From Phenylobacterium sp. (GTDB lineage Bacteria > Pseudomonadota > Alphaproteobacteria > Caulobacterales > Caulobacteraceae): a stretch of DNA of 38,691 bases. The notes below the pieces were generated by a model. That model did no database searches. It worked only from the letters and a program-made list of their open reading frames with translations, and was not told the DNA's origin. This document shows positions 7,827 to 15,078 of the stretch, piece after piece (position 1 is the first letter of the stretch; each line of letters opens with the position of its first letter). Position numbers and translations under genes: made by a program. The stretch is from positions 1 to 38,691 of the forward strand of contig NZ_JAUSBZ010000111.1 in the NCBI RefSeq assembly GCF_030651755.1, in the 5' to 3' direction.

Positions 7827-10046
7827 ATGGCGCCTTCGGACGACGCAACCATGACCCACCCGCCCCGGTCAGGGGTGGGGGAGGACCGCCTCGAACGCTA
7901 TCTGGCGTTGAGGGCGCGCAGCCAGCACCTGGCGCGGGACCTGTCGGCTGAGGATCAGCTGGCCCAGTCCATGCCAGACGCCAGCCCCACCAAATGGCAT
8001 CTGGCCCACACCACCTGGTTCTTCGAGACCTTCCTGCTGACGCCGCATCTGCCGGGCTATCGCGTCTTCGACGAGCGGTTCGGCTACCTGTTCAATTCCT
8101 ATTACGAGGCCCTGGGACCCCGCCAGCCGCGACCCCAGCGGGGCCTGTTGACCCGTCCGTCCCTGGAACGGGTCATGGCCTACCGCGCCCATGTGGACGA
8201 GGCCATGACCCGCCTGCTTCTGTCAGGCGCCGAGGATTTCGCCGGTCTGCTGGACCTGGGGATCGCCCATGAGGAACAGCATCAGGAGCTGATGCTGATG
8301 GACATCCTCCACCTGTTCGCCCAGTCCCCCCTGAGGCCGGCCTATGGGCGTGCGAGCCCGACGCCCCCGGTCGAACCGGCGGGCGAACTGACCTTCGTCG
8401 GGTTCGCCGGCGGCCTGGTGGAGATCGGTCATGGGGGCGGACGTTTCGCCTTCGACAACGAAGGCCCTCGGCACAAGGTCTATCTCGCGCCCTTCAGTCT
8501 GGCTGATCGACTGATCACCAACGGGGAGTGGCTGCGCTTTATCGAGGACGGCGGCTATGAGCGCGCCGAATTGTGGCTGTCCGATGGGTGGGCGTGTGTG
8601 CAGGCGGAGGGCTGGGCCGCGCCGCTCTATTGGGAGCCCGGGCCCGAAGGCTGGCGGGTCATGGGGCTGCAGGGACTGCGGCCGATGGACCCCGATGCCC
8701 CCGTGGCCCACCTCAGCTACTTCGAGGCTGACGCCTATGCCACCTGGGCGGGCGCCCGTCTGCCGACAGAGGCCGAGTGGGAGCATGCGGCGGGTCAGAT
8801 CCCCGTGCAGGGCGTCTTCCTGTCCCGGGCCACGCCGGCGCCGACCGCGGCGCGGGGTGAGCGGGGCGCCTTGCGTCAGTTGTACGGGGACCTGTGGGAA
8901 TGGACCCGCAGCGCCTACGGCCCCTATCCCGGTTTCGCCCCGGCGAGTGGGGCGGTGGGGGAGTACAATGGCAAGTTCATGAGCGGACAGATGGTGCTGC
9001 GCGGCGGCGCCTGTGTGACCCCGCCGGGCCATGTGCGCGCCACCTATCGCAACTTTTTCCACCCGCATCAGCGATGGATGTTCTCGGGCCTTCGCCTGGC
9101 CAGGGACGGCGCGGCGCCGGCCCCCCGTCGGAGCGCCTTTGAGGCCGATGTCCTATCGGGCCTGTCGCGCAAGCAGAAGTCCGTGCCCCCGAAGTACTTC
9201 TACGATGCGCCTGGCTCGGCGCTGTTTGAGGAAATCTGCGAGCTGCCGGAATACTATCCCACCCGGACCGAGCTGGCCTTGCTACGGCAGGTGGCCCCCG
9301 AAATGGCGTCCCATGTGCCGGCGGGCGCAGCCCTGGTGGAGTTCGGCAGCGGGGCCAGCCTCAAGACCCGCCAACTCCTGGACCACGCCCCTCAGATCGC
9401 TGTCTACACGCCCATCGACATCAGCCCCACCGCGCTGGACGCTGCCGTGGCGAGCCTGCGCGCCGACTATCCCAATCTGGCCTTGGCGCCGCTGGTGGAG
9501 GACTTCACCACCGCCCTTGATCTGCCCGCAGCGGCGCAGGAACGACCGACCTTCGGCTTCTTTCCCGGCTCGACCATCGGCAACCTCCTGCCTGAGGAGG
9601 CCGTGGAGTTTCTGGCCAATGCCCGACACCTGTTGGGCGACGGCGCGCGGTTCCTGGTTGGCGCTGATCTGGTCAAGGGCGAGGACGTTCTTGTGGCGGC
9701 CTATGACGACGCCCAGGGGGTGACGGGCGCCTTCAACCTCAACCTTCTGGCGAGGATGAACCGCGAACTGGCGGCGGACTTCGACCTCCGAAACTTCACG
9801 CACAGGGCGGTCTGGAATCAGGCCCTGTCACGGGTCGAGATGCATCTGGTGTCCCGGTGCGATCAGAGCGTTCAGGTCGCTGGGCGGCGGTTCGACTTCA
9901 CCTTGGGCGAGACGATCCATACGGAGAACTCTCACAAGTTCACCCCGGAGGGTCTGGAGGGGCTGGCGTCGCGGGCGGGTTGGCGGCTGGAGGCCCGCTG
10001 GATCAGTGAGGCGCCGGCCTTCGGGCTCTTCCTGTTGGCGGCCTGA
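7827..10046 (+). CDS. egtBD: Fused EgtB-EgtD ergothioneine biosynthesis enzyme
   Basis: A 739-residue protein, start ATG 7827 with GGAGG six bases upstream. Residues about 20-160 are a DinB-like domain with iron ligands in KWHLAH (His58/His61) and HEEQHQ (His148, His152). Residues about 185-430 are the FGE-sulfatase domain (LPTEAEWEHA, YGDLWEWT, GKFMSGQMVLRGGACVTPPG, WMFSGLRLARD). Together they make EgtB, the oxygen-dependent sulfoxide synthase acting on hercynine. After a linker of about 8 residues, residues 434-739 are EgtD, the SAM-dependent histidine trimethyltransferase: PPKYFYD, LPEYYPTRTE, VEFGSGASLKT, PGSTIGNL, and TENSHKF with the Glu and Ser used for histidine binding. Both halves look complete. 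Separate egtB and egtD genes are usual, and fungal Egt1 has the reverse order. EgtA, EgtC and EgtE are not nearby. Confidence 0.9.
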   Translation: MAPSDDATMTHPPRSGVGEDRLERYLALRARSQHLARDLSAEDQLAQSMPDASPTKWHLAHTTWFFETFLLTPHLPGYRVFDERFGYLFNSYYEALGPRQPRPQRGLLTRPSLERVMAYRAHVDEAMTRLLLSGAEDFAGLLDLGIAHEEQHQELMLMDILHLFAQSPLRPAYGRASPTPPVEPAGELTFVGFAGGLVEIGHGGGRFAFDNEGPRHKVYLAPFSLADRLITNGEWLRFIEDGGYERAELWLSDGWACVQAEGWAAPLYWEPGPEGWRVMGLQGLRPMDPDAPVAHLSYFEADAYATWAGARLPTEAEWEHAAGQIPVQGVFLSRATPAPTAARGERGALRQLYGDLWEWTRSAYGPYPGFAPASGAVGEYNGKFMSGQMVLRGGACVTPPGHVRATYRNFFHPHQRWMFSGLRLARDGAAPAPRRSAFEADVLSGLSRKQKSVPPKYFYDAPGSALFEEICELPEYYPTRTELALLRQVAPEMASHVPAGAALVEFGSGASLKTRQLLDHAPQIAVYTPIDISPTALDAAVASLRADYPNLALAPLVEDFTTALDLPAAAQERPTFGFFPGSTIGNLLPEEAVEFLANARHLLGDGARFLVGADLVKGEDVLVAAYDDAQGVTGAFNLNLLARMNRELAADFDLRNFTHRAVWNQALSRVEMHLVSRCDQSVQVAGRRFDFTLGETIHTENSHKFTPEGLEGLASRAGWRLEARWISEAPAFGLFLLAA

Positions 10047-10060
10047 GAGCAGCCCCTGGA

Positions 10061-10090
10061 CCGTTATCAGGCCTGGGGGCCAGATAACGG
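10061..10090 (+). terminator. Hairpin downstream of egtBD
   Basis: CCGTTATC (10061-10068) pairs with GATAACGG (10083-10090); inside it GGCC and GGCC pair around TGGG after one A-A mismatch. It lies 14 bp after the egtBD stop. There is no T run behind it, so it would be a weak or factor-assisted terminator, or an RNA-stabilising hairpin. Confidence 0.5.
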
Positions 10091-10200
10091 TCGGGGGTGC
10101 GAACATGGGGATGGCCGGGCTCAGAGCCCATCCCGATCTGATCGTCTCGACCAAATCGGACAAAAAAGTTCTAAAACAAAAGTTTAGAGGACTTTCTTGA

Positions 10201-10227
10201 TCCGATAACCGCTGCGCGCTTATCGGA
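10201..10227. repeat. Inverted repeat between egtBD and the KGG gene
   Basis: TCCGATAA (10201-10208) and TTATCGGA (10220-10227) form an 8-bp stem with an 11-nt loop, 8 bp beyond the stop of the minus-strand KGG gene. It could end transcription from either side. The only A/T-rich flank is AAAATT on its right, so it is not a textbook intrinsic terminator. Confidence 0.45.
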
Positions 10228-10235
10228 AAATTGCT

Positions 10236-10457
10236 CTAGCCCTCCGATGCGCCATCATCTTCACGGCGGCCGCCGCCGCGGGAAGCCTCTCCGCCCTTGC
10301 GACCGGCCGATGCGGCGAGATCGCGATCCTTGGCGAAGCTGCGCTTTTCGCCTGGGACGCTGGCGCCGCCCTTGCGCGCGATTTCGCGGCGACGCTCGGG
10401 GTTCATGGCGGCGAAGCCTCGACGGGCGCGGGGGGGATTTTGATCGGCGATGCTCAT
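10236..10457 (-). CDS. KGG-repeat stress protein (GsiB/Con-10-like)
   Basis: A 73-residue, very hydrophilic protein starting at ATG 10457, with AGGAG seven bases upstream; the longer frame to 10523 lacks such a site. It contains the stress-induced KGG repeats: RRGFAAMNPERRREIARKGG, then a second degenerate unit SAGRKGGEASRGG, with SFAKDRDLAA between them. KGG-motif proteins in bacteria are typically induced by general stress regulons and are thought to act as small hydrophilic protectants; the molecular role is not settled. Its position near the stress sigma factor and egtBD fits this. A degenerate EcfG-like promoter lies upstream. Confidence 0.85.
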   Translation of the reverse strand: MSIADQNPPRARRGFAAMNPERRREIARKGGASVPGEKRSFAKDRDLAASAGRKGGEASRGGGRREDDGASEG

Positions 10458-10535
10458 GTGGTCACTCCTGATAGGCGGCGTCGGCGCCCTGAGTGACCCT
10501 CCGGACCCGGAAGGCTCACACAAGGCTCCGCTCTA

Positions 10536-10563
10536 GCAACCCGCGAGTCGCACCAGGGGTTGC
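10536..10563 (-). promoter_or_regulatory. Weak candidate EcfG-like promoter / inverted repeat before the KGG gene
   Basis: On the minus strand GCAAC (10559-10563), 17 bases, then GGTT (10538-10541): each box differs from GGAAC/CGTT by one base. The same stretch is a perfect 7-bp inverted repeat, GCAACCC...GGGTTGC, so it could instead be an operator. The match alone is weak; the KGG gene class makes it worth noting. Confidence 0.25.
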
Positions 10564-10647
10564 GTAAGCGAATCTCTGAATTTTCGCAGGGACTTCGCCG
10601 CCCACATTGGGGGTCCGGCCAGCCCGCCCTCCGCCCCCTTGGCCTGG

Positions 10648-12000
10648 CTAGGCGGGAAGCATGACCTGCGCGGTCAGCCCGCCGCCGACGCGATTGACCA
10701 TGGTCACGTCGCCGCCATGGCTACGGGCGATGGACCGAACCACCGCCAGGCCTAGGCCGATGCCGCCGGTGCCGCGGCTCCGGGAGGGCTCGCGCCGGTA
10801 GAAGGGTTCGAAGATCCGCTCCATCTCGCTTTCGGGGATGCCGGGGCCCTCATCCTCGATCTCGATGATCACCGTGCGGCCCTCGATGATCACCCGCGCC
10901 CGAGCGCGGTCGCCGAACTTCACGGCGTTTTCGACCAGATTGGTGACCAGCCGGCGCAGGGCGATGGGATCGCCCTCAATGACAACCTTCTCGGCCCGCT
11001 CCACCTCAATGGCGGCGCCGGTCTCGGCCATCTCGTCGCAGACGCTCTCCACCAGGGAGGCCAGTTCGAGCCGGGTTCGAACCCCGGGCTTGGTCGCATC
11101 GCGGACGAAGCCCAGGGTGGCGGCGACCATGGCCTCCATCTGATCGATATCGGCCGCCATCTTGGCGCGCTGGTCCTCCGGGACGTTTTCGATACGGAAC
11201 CGCAGACGGGTGAGGGGGGTGCGCAAGTCGTGGGCGATGGCCCCGACCATGGCGGTGCGGTCCTGAACGTAGCGTCGCAGGCGTTCCTGCATCTGGTTGA
11301 AGGCGCGCACAGCCACGGAGATCTCCGCCGAGCCATGAATGGCCAGCGGCGGCGCCTCGGGGTCGCGGCCGAGGCGTTCAGCCGCCTCGGCGAACAGCCG
11401 GAACGGTTTGGACAGCCGTCTGGCGAACATCCAGGCGATGGGTGCCATGACCAGGGCCGAGAGCACAAACCAGAGCAGCACACGCTGCTGCCAGACATTC
11501 AGTCCCAGGCCCCGCTCGGGCCGGACCACCGCCCACTGGCCGTCAGGTCGCTTCATGGCGATCTCGAAGGGCGCCACAAGGAATCGGTCCTCATGCCCCT
11601 CGCCGCTGGCTCGCTCCATGCGATCACGGACGATGCGAAAGACCCGGCGGTCAGAGATCGGCAGGCGGTAGGTCTTGGCGATGATCAGGTCGCTCTTGGG
11701 GACGCCAAGGTCATCGGCCAACTGGTCCCTGGCCCACATCATGCTTTCGGCGGTGGACTGTCCGTCGGGCGGATTCTGGCTCAGCTCAAACTGCAGGTCC
11801 CGGCGTTCGATCAGAGTCCCTGGCCGTCCCTGCAGGGCCTCGGCGATCTCGGAGAACCGATAGAAATCGGGCACCGGCGGCGGCAGGTTGAACAGCAGGA
11901 AGACGCTGATCGCCTGGGCGGTGATCAGGCTGAGCCCGACCAGCATCAACACCCGGACGAACAGAGAGGCGGTCGGGCGCCTGTCGTGGCCTGGGCTCAC
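10648..12000 (-). CDS. EnvZ-like membrane sensor histidine kinase
   Basis: The 450-residue protein has a membrane helix at about 13-38, a periplasmic domain at about 39-172, a second helix at about 172-193 and a HAMP linker. The HisKA motif GAIAHDLRTPLTRLRFR carries phosphoacceptor His257. The ATPase domain follows with LVTNLVENAVKFGD (N box), IEDEGPGIPE (G1) and GTGGIGLGLAVVRSIARSHGG (G2). Its start overlaps the stop of the response regulator gene as a four-base ATGA (11997-12000), so the two are translationally coupled and form a cognate pair. The signal sensed cannot be read from the periplasmic domain. Confidence 0.93.
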   Translation of the reverse strand: MSPGHDRRPTASLFVRVLMLVGLSLITAQAISVFLLFNLPPPVPDFYRFSEIAEALQGRPGTLIERRDLQFELSQNPPDGQSTAESMMWARDQLADDLGVPKSDLIIAKTYRLPISDRRVFRIVRDRMERASGEGHEDRFLVAPFEIAMKRPDGQWAVVRPERGLGLNVWQQRVLLWFVLSALVMAPIAWMFARRLSKPFRLFAEAAERLGRDPEAPPLAIHGSAEISVAVRAFNQMQERLRRYVQDRTAMVGAIAHDLRTPLTRLRFRIENVPEDQRAKMAADIDQMEAMVAATLGFVRDATKPGVRTRLELASLVESVCDEMAETGAAIEVERAEKVVIEGDPIALRRLVTNLVENAVKFGDRARARVIIEGRTVIIEIEDEGPGIPESEMERIFEPFYRREPSRSRGTGGIGLGLAVVRSIARSHGGDVTMVNRVGGGLTAQVMLPA

Positions 12001-12746
12001 GGGCGCTTCACCTTGGCGGTGAACATATAGCCTTCGTTACGGATGGTGCGGATCAGGTCATGGCCCCCGCCGTCATCGAGCTTGCGGCGCAGGCGGCTGA
12101 TCTGGACGTCGATGGCCCGGTCAAAGGCGTCGGAATCCGGGCCGCGGGCGAAATCCAGAAGCTGATCGCGGGTCAGGACCCGCTGGGGACGTTCGACAAA
12201 GGCCCGTAGCAGGGAGAATTCCCCGCTGGACAGGTTGACCACCACGCCTTGCGGCGAGCGCAACTCCCGGCGCACCAGATCGAGCCGCCAGCCCGCGAAT
12301 TCGCAGGCGGCGCCCAGGTCTTCGCCGCCGCCCTGTCGGGTCTGTTCGGCCCGGCGCAGGACGGCGCGGATGCGCGCCAGCAGCTCCCGGGGGTTGCAGG
12401 GCTTGGACAGATAGTCGTCGGCCCCCAGCTCGAGGCCCACAATCCGGTCGGTATCCTCGCCCATGGCCGACAGCATGATGATCGGCGGCGCCTCGCCCAC
12501 CGCCAGCCGGCGGCAGATGGCCAGGCCATCCTCCCCCGGCAACATGACGTCGAGGACGATCAGGTCGACGGGATCACGCTCGAGGGCCTGCTCCATCTCC
12601 CGGGCGTCGCCCGCCGTGGTCACGGCATAGCCGTGGCGGCCCAGAAAGTCGGAGACGACGTCCCGGATGCCGGGGTCATCGTCGACCATCAGGATGCGGG
12701 CGGTTGGGCCGATCGCTTCAGTGGGGGGCGTCTGCATGCGAGCCAT
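11997..12746 (-). CDS. OmpR-family response regulator
   Basis: The 249-residue protein has a receiver domain (ARILMVDDDPGIRD, phosphorylation site Asp66 in LIVLDVMLPGEDG, conserved Lys in YLSKPCNPRELLARI) followed by an OmpR/PhoB winged-helix domain (VNLSSGEFSLLRAFVERPQR, LTRDQLLDFARG, DAFDRAIDVQISRLRRKL, IRTIRNEGYMF). It is a DNA-binding activator or repressor controlled by the overlapping kinase gene. The N-terminal ten residues may be extra; a start at residue 4 (MQTPP) is also possible. Target genes are unknown. Confidence 0.94.
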   Translation of the reverse strand: MARMQTPPTEAIGPTARILMVDDDPGIRDVVSDFLGRHGYAVTTAGDAREMEQALERDPVDLIVLDVMLPGEDGLAICRRLAVGEAPPIIMLSAMGEDTDRIVGLELGADDYLSKPCNPRELLARIRAVLRRAEQTRQGGGEDLGAACEFAGWRLDLVRRELRSPQGVVVNLSSGEFSLLRAFVERPQRVLTRDQLLDFARGPDSDAFDRAIDVQISRLRRKLDDGGGHDLIRTIRNEGYMFTAKVKRP

Positions 12747-12802
12747 TTTCGACCTCCGGCGTAACCGTCAGATTTCACGCCTGAAAAGGCGGCTGTGCGA
12801 TA

Positions 12803-13474
12803 TCAGCGCGCCAGGACCTGATCGGCGACGAAGGGATTGCTGCGCCGCTCGGCGCCAAAGCTCGACATGGGTCCGTGTCCGCAGACAAACCGCACATCGT
12901 CCCCCAGCGGCCAGAGCTTGTCTGTGATGGCGTCGATCAGGTCCTGATGGTTGCCCCTCGGGAAGTCCGTGCGGCCGATGGAGCCCTGGAAGAGCACGTC
13001 GCCCACCTGAGCAAATCGGGCCTCCCGGTGAAAGAAGACCACATGGCCCGGGGTGTGGCCTGGGCAGTGATAGACCTCGAATTCTGTCTCACCCAACTGC
13101 ACGATATCGCCATTCTCCAGCCAGCGATCGGGGGTGAAGGCGCGGGCCTCGGGCATGCCCCAACGGGCGCCGTCGGCGTCCATCTGTTCGATCCAGAAGG
13201 CGTCGTCCCGGTGCGGGCCTTCGATCGGAACGCCCGTGGCCGCCTTCAGGGCCGCGGTCCCGCCGGCATGGTCGAGGTGACCGTGGGTGATCCAGATCTT
13301 CTCCAGGGTCAGATCATTGTCCTTCAGCGCCTGCAGCAGCCGCGGGACCTCGCCCCCCGGATCAATGATCGCGGCCTTCCTGGTCTTGGCGCACCATACG
13401 ATGGTGCAGTTCTGCGCCAGGGGCGTGACCGGCGCGATCAGGGCGCGAATGGGGGGCTCTTGGCTCTGCGGCAT
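12803..13474 (-). CDS. Metallo-beta-lactamase-fold hydrolase (YcbL/glyoxalase II-like)
   Basis: A 223-residue single-domain hydrolase with the metal-binding motif THGHLDHAGG, a second His in CPGHTPGHV, the bridging Asp in VGDVLFQGSIGRTDFP and a late His in FVCGHGPMS. This set and the short length match the YcbL/glyoxalase II-related group, which hydrolyses thioesters such as S-lactoylglutathione, though the physiological substrate of YcbL-type enzymes is uncertain. It lies 56 bp upstream of the response regulator on the same strand and may share a transcript with the two-component pair. No clear ribosome site precedes ATG 13474. Confidence 0.85.
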   Translation of the reverse strand: MPQSQEPPIRALIAPVTPLAQNCTIVWCAKTRKAAIIDPGGEVPRLLQALKDNDLTLEKIWITHGHLDHAGGTAALKAATGVPIEGPHRDDAFWIEQMDADGARWGMPEARAFTPDRWLENGDIVQLGETEFEVYHCPGHTPGHVVFFHREARFAQVGDVLFQGSIGRTDFPRGNHQDLIDAITDKLWPLGDDVRFVCGHGPMSSFGAERRSNPFVADQVLAR

Positions 13475-13608
13475 GGGGCGACCATATCGGCGGCAGGGTT
13501 TCCCGCAAGGGGAGGCGGGGATGGGGCCTGTGCTTGATTGTTGGCGCGACGCTGGCCAAGGATAGGTTTTTTGGCGTCGGGTGACGCCTTCGCCAGGGGC
13601 AGAACACC

Positions 13609-15045
13609 ATGGTCGCCAGCATCCCCGCCCCAGGCCAGGCCCACTGGTCGTCCAAGGCCGCCTTTGTCCTGGCCGCGGTGGGCTCAGCGGTCGGGCTCGG
13701 CAATCTGTGGCGGTTTCCCGCTGAGGCCGGAGCCAATGGCGGCGGCGCCTTTGTTCTGATCTATATTATCTGCGTGGCCCTGATCGGCGCCCCGCTGCTG
13801 CTGGCGGAAACCCTGATTGGCCGCCATGGCCAGCGCTCCACCGTCGCCAGCGCCGCCCTGATGGCGCGACAGTCGAACGCCAGCAGCGCCTGGGCGTCAC
13901 TGGCGGTGGTCGGCATGATCGCTAACTATCTGATCCTGACCTTCTACAGCGTCGTCGCCGGCTGGGTGCTCTATTTCATCTGGACCTCGGGGAGCGACGT
14001 CCTGCGCACCATGGCGGCCGGCCAGCCCTTCGCCGGCGCCTATGCGAATCTGAGCGTCGAGCAGGTGCGCCAGCAGATGCCCGACCTCTTCTCGGATCCG
14101 GTGAAGATGAGCATCGCCCACTTCGTGTTCGCCGCCACCACCACCTTTGTTGTGGCCCGGGGGGTCAAGGGCGGGATCGAGGTGGCGGCCACCTGGCTGA
14201 TGCCGGCCTTTTTCGTCCTGCTGCTGGGCATCACCATCTATGCCGGGATCAGCGGCGATTTCTCCGCCGCCGTCGCCTTTCTCTTCACCCCGGACTTCGC
14301 CCGCGCCCTGGAGCCCCAGGTGCTGAATTCGGCCCTTGGCCAGGCCTTCTTCTCCCTGAGCCTGGGGGGCGGGGCCATGATCGCCTATGGGGCCTATGCG
14401 TCGCGCGATACGAACCTCGGCCAGACCTCGGGCATGATTTCCGCCGCCGACACCGGCGTGGCGATCATCGCCGGCCTGGCCATCTTTCCCATCGTCTTCA
14501 GCGTCGGACTGACTCCGGACGCTGGTCCGACCCTGATGTTCCAAACCCTGCCGGCCGCCTTCCACAGCATGCCGGCCGGCGCTCTGGTGGCGCTCGCCTT
14601 CTTCGTTCTCGCCCTGTTTGCGGCCCTGACCTCGTCGGTCTCCCTGCTGGAAATCTCCACGGCCTATTTTGTTGAACGCCTCCGCCTCAGCCGGGGAGTG
14701 GTGGCCAGCCTGCTGGGCGCCAGCTTCTTCCTGATCGGCATGGTCTCGGTCCTGTCGTTCAACGTCTGGGCTGATCATCGCCCCTTGGCCTTCCTGCCAG
14801 GCTTTGAGAACGCCAACTGGTTCGACGCCTTTGACGGGGTGACCGGGCGCATTCTCCTGCCCCTGTCGGGGCTGATCACAGCGGTGTTCATCGGTTGGAT
14901 CGCCGACCGCAAGCTGGTCGACGACGAGACCGGCCTGCAGCGCAGCCCCCTGCTGCCCCTGTGGCGGTTCCTGATCGCCTGGCTCTGCCCGATCGCGGTC
15001 TTCCTGATCCTGCTGTTTGGCCTGTTCCCGCAGCTGATCCGCTAG
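13609..15045 (+). CDS. Neurotransmitter:sodium symporter (SNF family)
   Basis: The 478-residue protein has about 11 to 12 membrane helices and starts with the SNF/NSS signature WSSKAAFVLAAVGSAVGLGN followed by LWRFPAEAGANGGGAF, which forms the sodium and substrate site in TM1. FFSLSLGGGAMIAYGAYASR is the conserved TM6 region, and ALTSSVSLLE belongs to the TM8 sodium site. Family members such as LeuT, TnaT and MhsT import amino acids with sodium; the substrate here cannot be assigned. AGGGG precedes the ATG. Divergent from the hydrolase gene with a 134-bp gap, and 33 bp before hrpB. Confidence 0.93.
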   Translation: MVASIPAPGQAHWSSKAAFVLAAVGSAVGLGNLWRFPAEAGANGGGAFVLIYIICVALIGAPLLLAETLIGRHGQRSTVASAALMARQSNASSAWASLAVVGMIANYLILTFYSVVAGWVLYFIWTSGSDVLRTMAAGQPFAGAYANLSVEQVRQQMPDLFSDPVKMSIAHFVFAATTTFVVARGVKGGIEVAATWLMPAFFVLLLGITIYAGISGDFSAAVAFLFTPDFARALEPQVLNSALGQAFFSLSLGGGAMIAYGAYASRDTNLGQTSGMISAADTGVAIIAGLAIFPIVFSVGLTPDAGPTLMFQTLPAAFHSMPAGALVALAFFVLALFAALTSSVSLLEISTAYFVERLRLSRGVVASLLGASFFLIGMVSVLSFNVWADHRPLAFLPGFENANWFDAFDGVTGRILLPLSGLITAVFIGWIADRKLVDDETGLQRSPLLPLWRFLIAWLCPIAVFLILLFGLFPQLIR

Positions 15046-15078
15046 GGAGCGGCCGCCGTCCCACCGCTTTCGACGTCC

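Noticed and set aside
10108-10134. Hairpin GGGAT...GGGCTC-A-GAGCCC...ATCCC
   Set aside because: The inner arms leave a one-base loop, so a real hairpin would have to open; I see no further support.
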